This document shows positions 19,681-21,262 of a stretch of 21,262 bases of DNA, piece after piece. Source of the stretch: Nannochloropsis salina CCMP1776 (taxonomy: Eukaryota; Sar; Eustigmatophyceae; Eustigmatales; Monodopsidaceae); the NCBI GenBank assembly GCA_004565275.1, contig SDOX01000143.1, forward strand, positions 5,183-26,444, given 5' to 3'. Made by a program: the position numbers and the translations under genes. Below the pieces are notes generated by a model. The model saw only the letters and a program-made list of their open reading frames with translations, ran no database searches and had not been told where the DNA came from. Each line of letters begins with the position of its first letter. Within the stretch, counting starts at the first letter, position 1.

Positions 19681-20004
19681 TCAATCCTCACTGCCCACGA
19701 CCACCACGGGCAACGACTGTGGCAACGGCCCCTTCCCCCGTCCCTCCCTCCCTCCCTCCCTCCCTCCCTCCCCTTCCTCCTCCCCCTCCCCCATCGTCTC
19801 CTCCTCTTCTGCTTCCTTCTTGCCCACAGGGACGGAGGCGGGGCACGCACGGGCCGGCGGGAGGGGCGTGAAAAAGGAGGAAACCGAGGAAAGGAAGAAG
19901 AGGAGGGCTGCCAGGACCAGATAGTACACATGGCGGCCCGCTCGGCAGGTGTAGGCGGCGTCGTAATTCCGGAAGGAGGGGGCAATGGAGGCACAGAAAC
20001 CGTG
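19681..20004 (-). CDS. possible downstream exon of the association-domain gene
   Basis: After a good CCCCAG acceptor at 20005, the phase-0 minus frame reads HGFCASIAPSFRNYDAAYTC followed by a hydrophobic stretch, VYYLVLAALLFFLSSVSSFF. An acidic Glu/Gly-rich tail follows, with a stop at 19681. It is in phase with the exon at 20385-20513, and this is the only pyrimidine-led acceptor I see between them. The sequence does not match the expected second half of a CaMKII association domain (which usually continues with a 'FHRFYF'-like strand). Possible explanations are an unusual fusion with a membrane segment, an exon of a different gene, or an end earlier at a GT donor such as the one near 19830. 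Confidence 0.3.
   Translation of the reverse strand, partial: HGFCASIAPSFRNYDAAYTCRAGRHVYYLVLAALLFFLSSVSSFFTPLPPARACPASVPVGKKEAEEEETMGEGEEEGEGGREGGREGRGKGPLPQSLPVVVVGSED
19739..19770. repeat. (CCCT)n tract
   Basis: CCCT tandem array on the plus strand. It would be purine-rich on the coding strand of the minus-strand gene here, the opposite of its intron at 20005-20384. Confidence 0.9.
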
Positions 20005-20009
20005 CTGGG

Positions 20010-20160
20010 GCAAGGGAGGGAGGGAGGGAGGGAGGGAGGGAGGGAGGGCGAAAGGGAGGGGGGAAGGGAGGGAGAAAGCGAAGGGAGGGAGACAGGGAGG
20101 GGTTGAGAACGCAGGGAAGGGAAGGAAGGAAGAGTGAGGCGGAGAAATCGAGGGAGGGAG
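20010..20160. repeat. GGGA-rich tract
   Basis: Repeated GGGA and GGGAGAAA-like units on the plus strand, merging into the GTAG array. On the minus coding strand this is the long pyrimidine tract before the CCCCAG acceptor at 20005. Confidence 0.85.
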
Positions 20161-20383
20161 GTAGGTAGGTAGGTAGGTAGGTAGGTAGGTAGGTAGGTAG
20201 GTAGGTAGGTAGGTAGGTAGGTAGGTAGGTAGGTAGGTAGGTAGGTAGGTAGGTAGGTAGGTAGGTAGGTAGGTAGGTAGGTAGGTAGGTAGGTAGGTAG
20301 GTAGGTAGGTAGGTAGGTAGGTAGGTAGGTAGGTAGGTAGGTAGGTAGGTAGGTAGGTAGGTAGGTAGGTAGGTAGGTAGGTA
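20161..20383. repeat. (GTAG)n microsatellite, about 55 perfect copies
   Basis: An uninterrupted tetranucleotide array of about 223 bases. On the minus strand it is (TACC)n and starts one base inside the intron that follows the association-domain exon, so the intron begins GTACC then TACC repeats. Confidence 0.98.
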
Positions 20384-20384
20384 C

Positions 20385-20513
20385 CAGGCCCGTGACCAGG
20401 TGGCCCTTGGCCTCGGGCTCGAAGCAGGTCATGTCGAAGGCGCAGAGGCGGGCATAGGTCTCCCAATCCCCATGAGCAATCGCGTCCAAGAGGCGCTGGG
20501 TGAGGGAGAGGAC
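20385..20513 (-). CDS. exon encoding N-terminal half of a CaMKII-type association domain
   Basis: A 43-codon minus-strand exon between a CCTCAG acceptor and a GTACCT donor, both phase 0. It encodes VLSLTQRLLDAIAHGDW, then ETYARLCAFDMTCFEPEAKG and HLVTGL. This matches the first helices and strand of the CaMKII association domain (NTF2/SnoaL-like fold), where animals read 'T-QLIEAI-NGDFEAY-K-CDP-LT-FEPEA-GNLVEG'. In CaMKII this domain assembles subunits into rings; in bacteria and algae stand-alone versions occur. Upstream exons, including any kinase domain, would lie beyond 21262, across a minisatellite-bearing intron. The second half of the fold is not found in the window with certainty. Confidence 0.75.
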
Positions 20514-20718
20514 CTGAGGGAGGGAGGGGAGGAATCGTGGACGGGTGAGGAGGGAGGGAATAAACAAGAGGATGGAGCGGCGGTTGAGAGGCTGTACGAA
20601 GGCAGGAAGGACGAGAGAGAGAAACAGAGAGAGAGAGAGGGATGAGAGCGTTGAAAGGAGGAGACAAAGATGGGGAAAGATAAAAGCAATGAAAGAAGGA
20701 AATAAAGAAAGAAAGAGG

Positions 20719-21262
20719 GATGAGAGCAATGAGGGAAAGAAGCAAAGAGAGAGAGAGGGATGAGAGCAATGAGGGAAAGAAGCAAAGAGAGAGAGGGATG
20801 AGAGCAATGAGGGAAAGAAACAAAGAGAGAGAGGGATGAGAGCAATGAAGGAAAGAAGCAAAGAGAGAGAGGGATGAGAGCAATGAGGGAAAGAAGCAAA
20901 GAGAGAGAGGGATGAGAGCAATGAAGGAAAGAAGCAAAGAGAGAGAGGGATGAGAGCAATGAGGGAAAGAAACAAAGAGAGAGAGAGGGATGAGAGCAAT
21001 GAGGGAAAGAAGCAAAGAGAGAGAGGGATGAGAGCAATGAGGGAAAGAAGCAAAGAGAGAGAGGGATGAGAGCAATGAGGGAAAGAAACAAAGAGAGAGA
21101 GGGATGAGAGCAATGAGGGAAAGAAGCAAAGAGAGAGAGGGATGAGAGCAATGAGGGAAAGAAGCAAAGAGGGAGAGGGATGAGAGCAATGAGGGAAAGA
21201 AGCAAAGAGAGAGAGGGATGAGAGCAATGAGGGAAAGAAACAAAGAGGGAGAGGGATGAGAG
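20719..21262. repeat. 38-bp minisatellite, 14 full copies, truncated by window end
   Basis: Units beginning GATGAGAGCAATGA start at 20719, 20759, 20797, 20835, 20873, 20911, 20949, 20989, 21027, 21065, 21103, 21141, 21179, 21217 and 21255. Period is 38, except two 40-base units carrying one extra GA. Variants alternate AAGAAGCAA with AAGAAACAA (units 3, 7, 10, 14). Degenerate related sequence extends back to about 20640. It probably lies in an intron of the minus-strand association-domain gene. Confidence 0.97.

Noticed and set aside
20161-20383. (GTAG)n as telomeric repeat
   Set aside because: It is an internal tetranucleotide array next to an exon and does not match TTAGGG or TTTAGGG.
19323-21227. 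A 634-codon minus-strand open frame, rich in Ser, Leu, Pro and YLPT repeats
   Set aside because: It runs through a minisatellite, a (TACC)n array and CCCT tracts that lack stops by composition. Only the 43-codon association-domain part looks like protein, and it has splice sites at both ends.
20719-21262. Regular 38-bp repeats as a possible CRISPR array
   Set aside because: There are no unique spacers: the whole unit repeats head to tail, and the surroundings are eukaryotic genes with introns.

Overview
The window looks like nuclear DNA from a compact, intron-rich eukaryotic microbe. GT-AG introns are common and mostly 100-300 bases long, and most have strongly pyrimidine-rich coding strands, often with long CCCT runs. 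There are no bacterial operons or ribosome binding sites. The gene content (a caleosin, a MORN-repeat protein, a kelch-like membrane protein and a CaMKII-type association-domain exon) and the CCCT/GGGA-rich introns would suit a photosynthetic stramenopile, perhaps a eustigmatophyte such as Nannochloropsis/Microchloropsis. That placement is inference only. I saw no retroviral, LTR or other virus-like element, no IS element, no CRISPR array and no rRNA or tRNA gene.

Layout. 1-724 (minus): 3' part of a multi-pass membrane protein in short exons, cut by the window start and embedded in GGGA/CCCT repeats. 1635-1853 (minus): a coding-like fragment. About 1854-3709: no convincing gene, but a 20-bp x 4 tandem repeat. 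3710-5551 (minus): a six-exon caleosin/peroxygenase whose exons join in phase to 343 residues. 6226-9409 (plus): a ten-exon MORN-repeat protein of 449 residues, divergent from the caleosin across about 675 bases. 10384-11688 (plus): a five-exon small protein of 132 residues with a Sec14/CRAL-TRIO-like C-terminal signature. 12064-12192 (minus): one strong but orphan terminal exon. 13633-15129 (plus): an intronless kelch-type beta-propeller with an N-terminal membrane anchor. 15488-17115 (minus): a probable multi-pass membrane protein with unresolved exons. 17116-19200: mostly gene-free, holding a diverged direct duplication. 19681-21262 (minus): an exon for the first half of a CaMKII association domain, between a (GTAG)n microsatellite of about 55 copies and a 38-bp minisatellite that runs off the window end.

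The genes do not form an obvious pathway. Caleosin points to lipid-droplet or oxylipin metabolism. MORN and kelch proteins are scaffolds. The association-domain exon suggests an oligomerisation or ligand-binding fold. The most distinctive shared property is the strand-biased polypurine/polypyrimidine DNA in introns, in two places right at splice sites. Exon boundaries for caleosin, MORN and the small Sec14-like gene were checked by reading phase. Those for the two membrane-protein genes are tentative.
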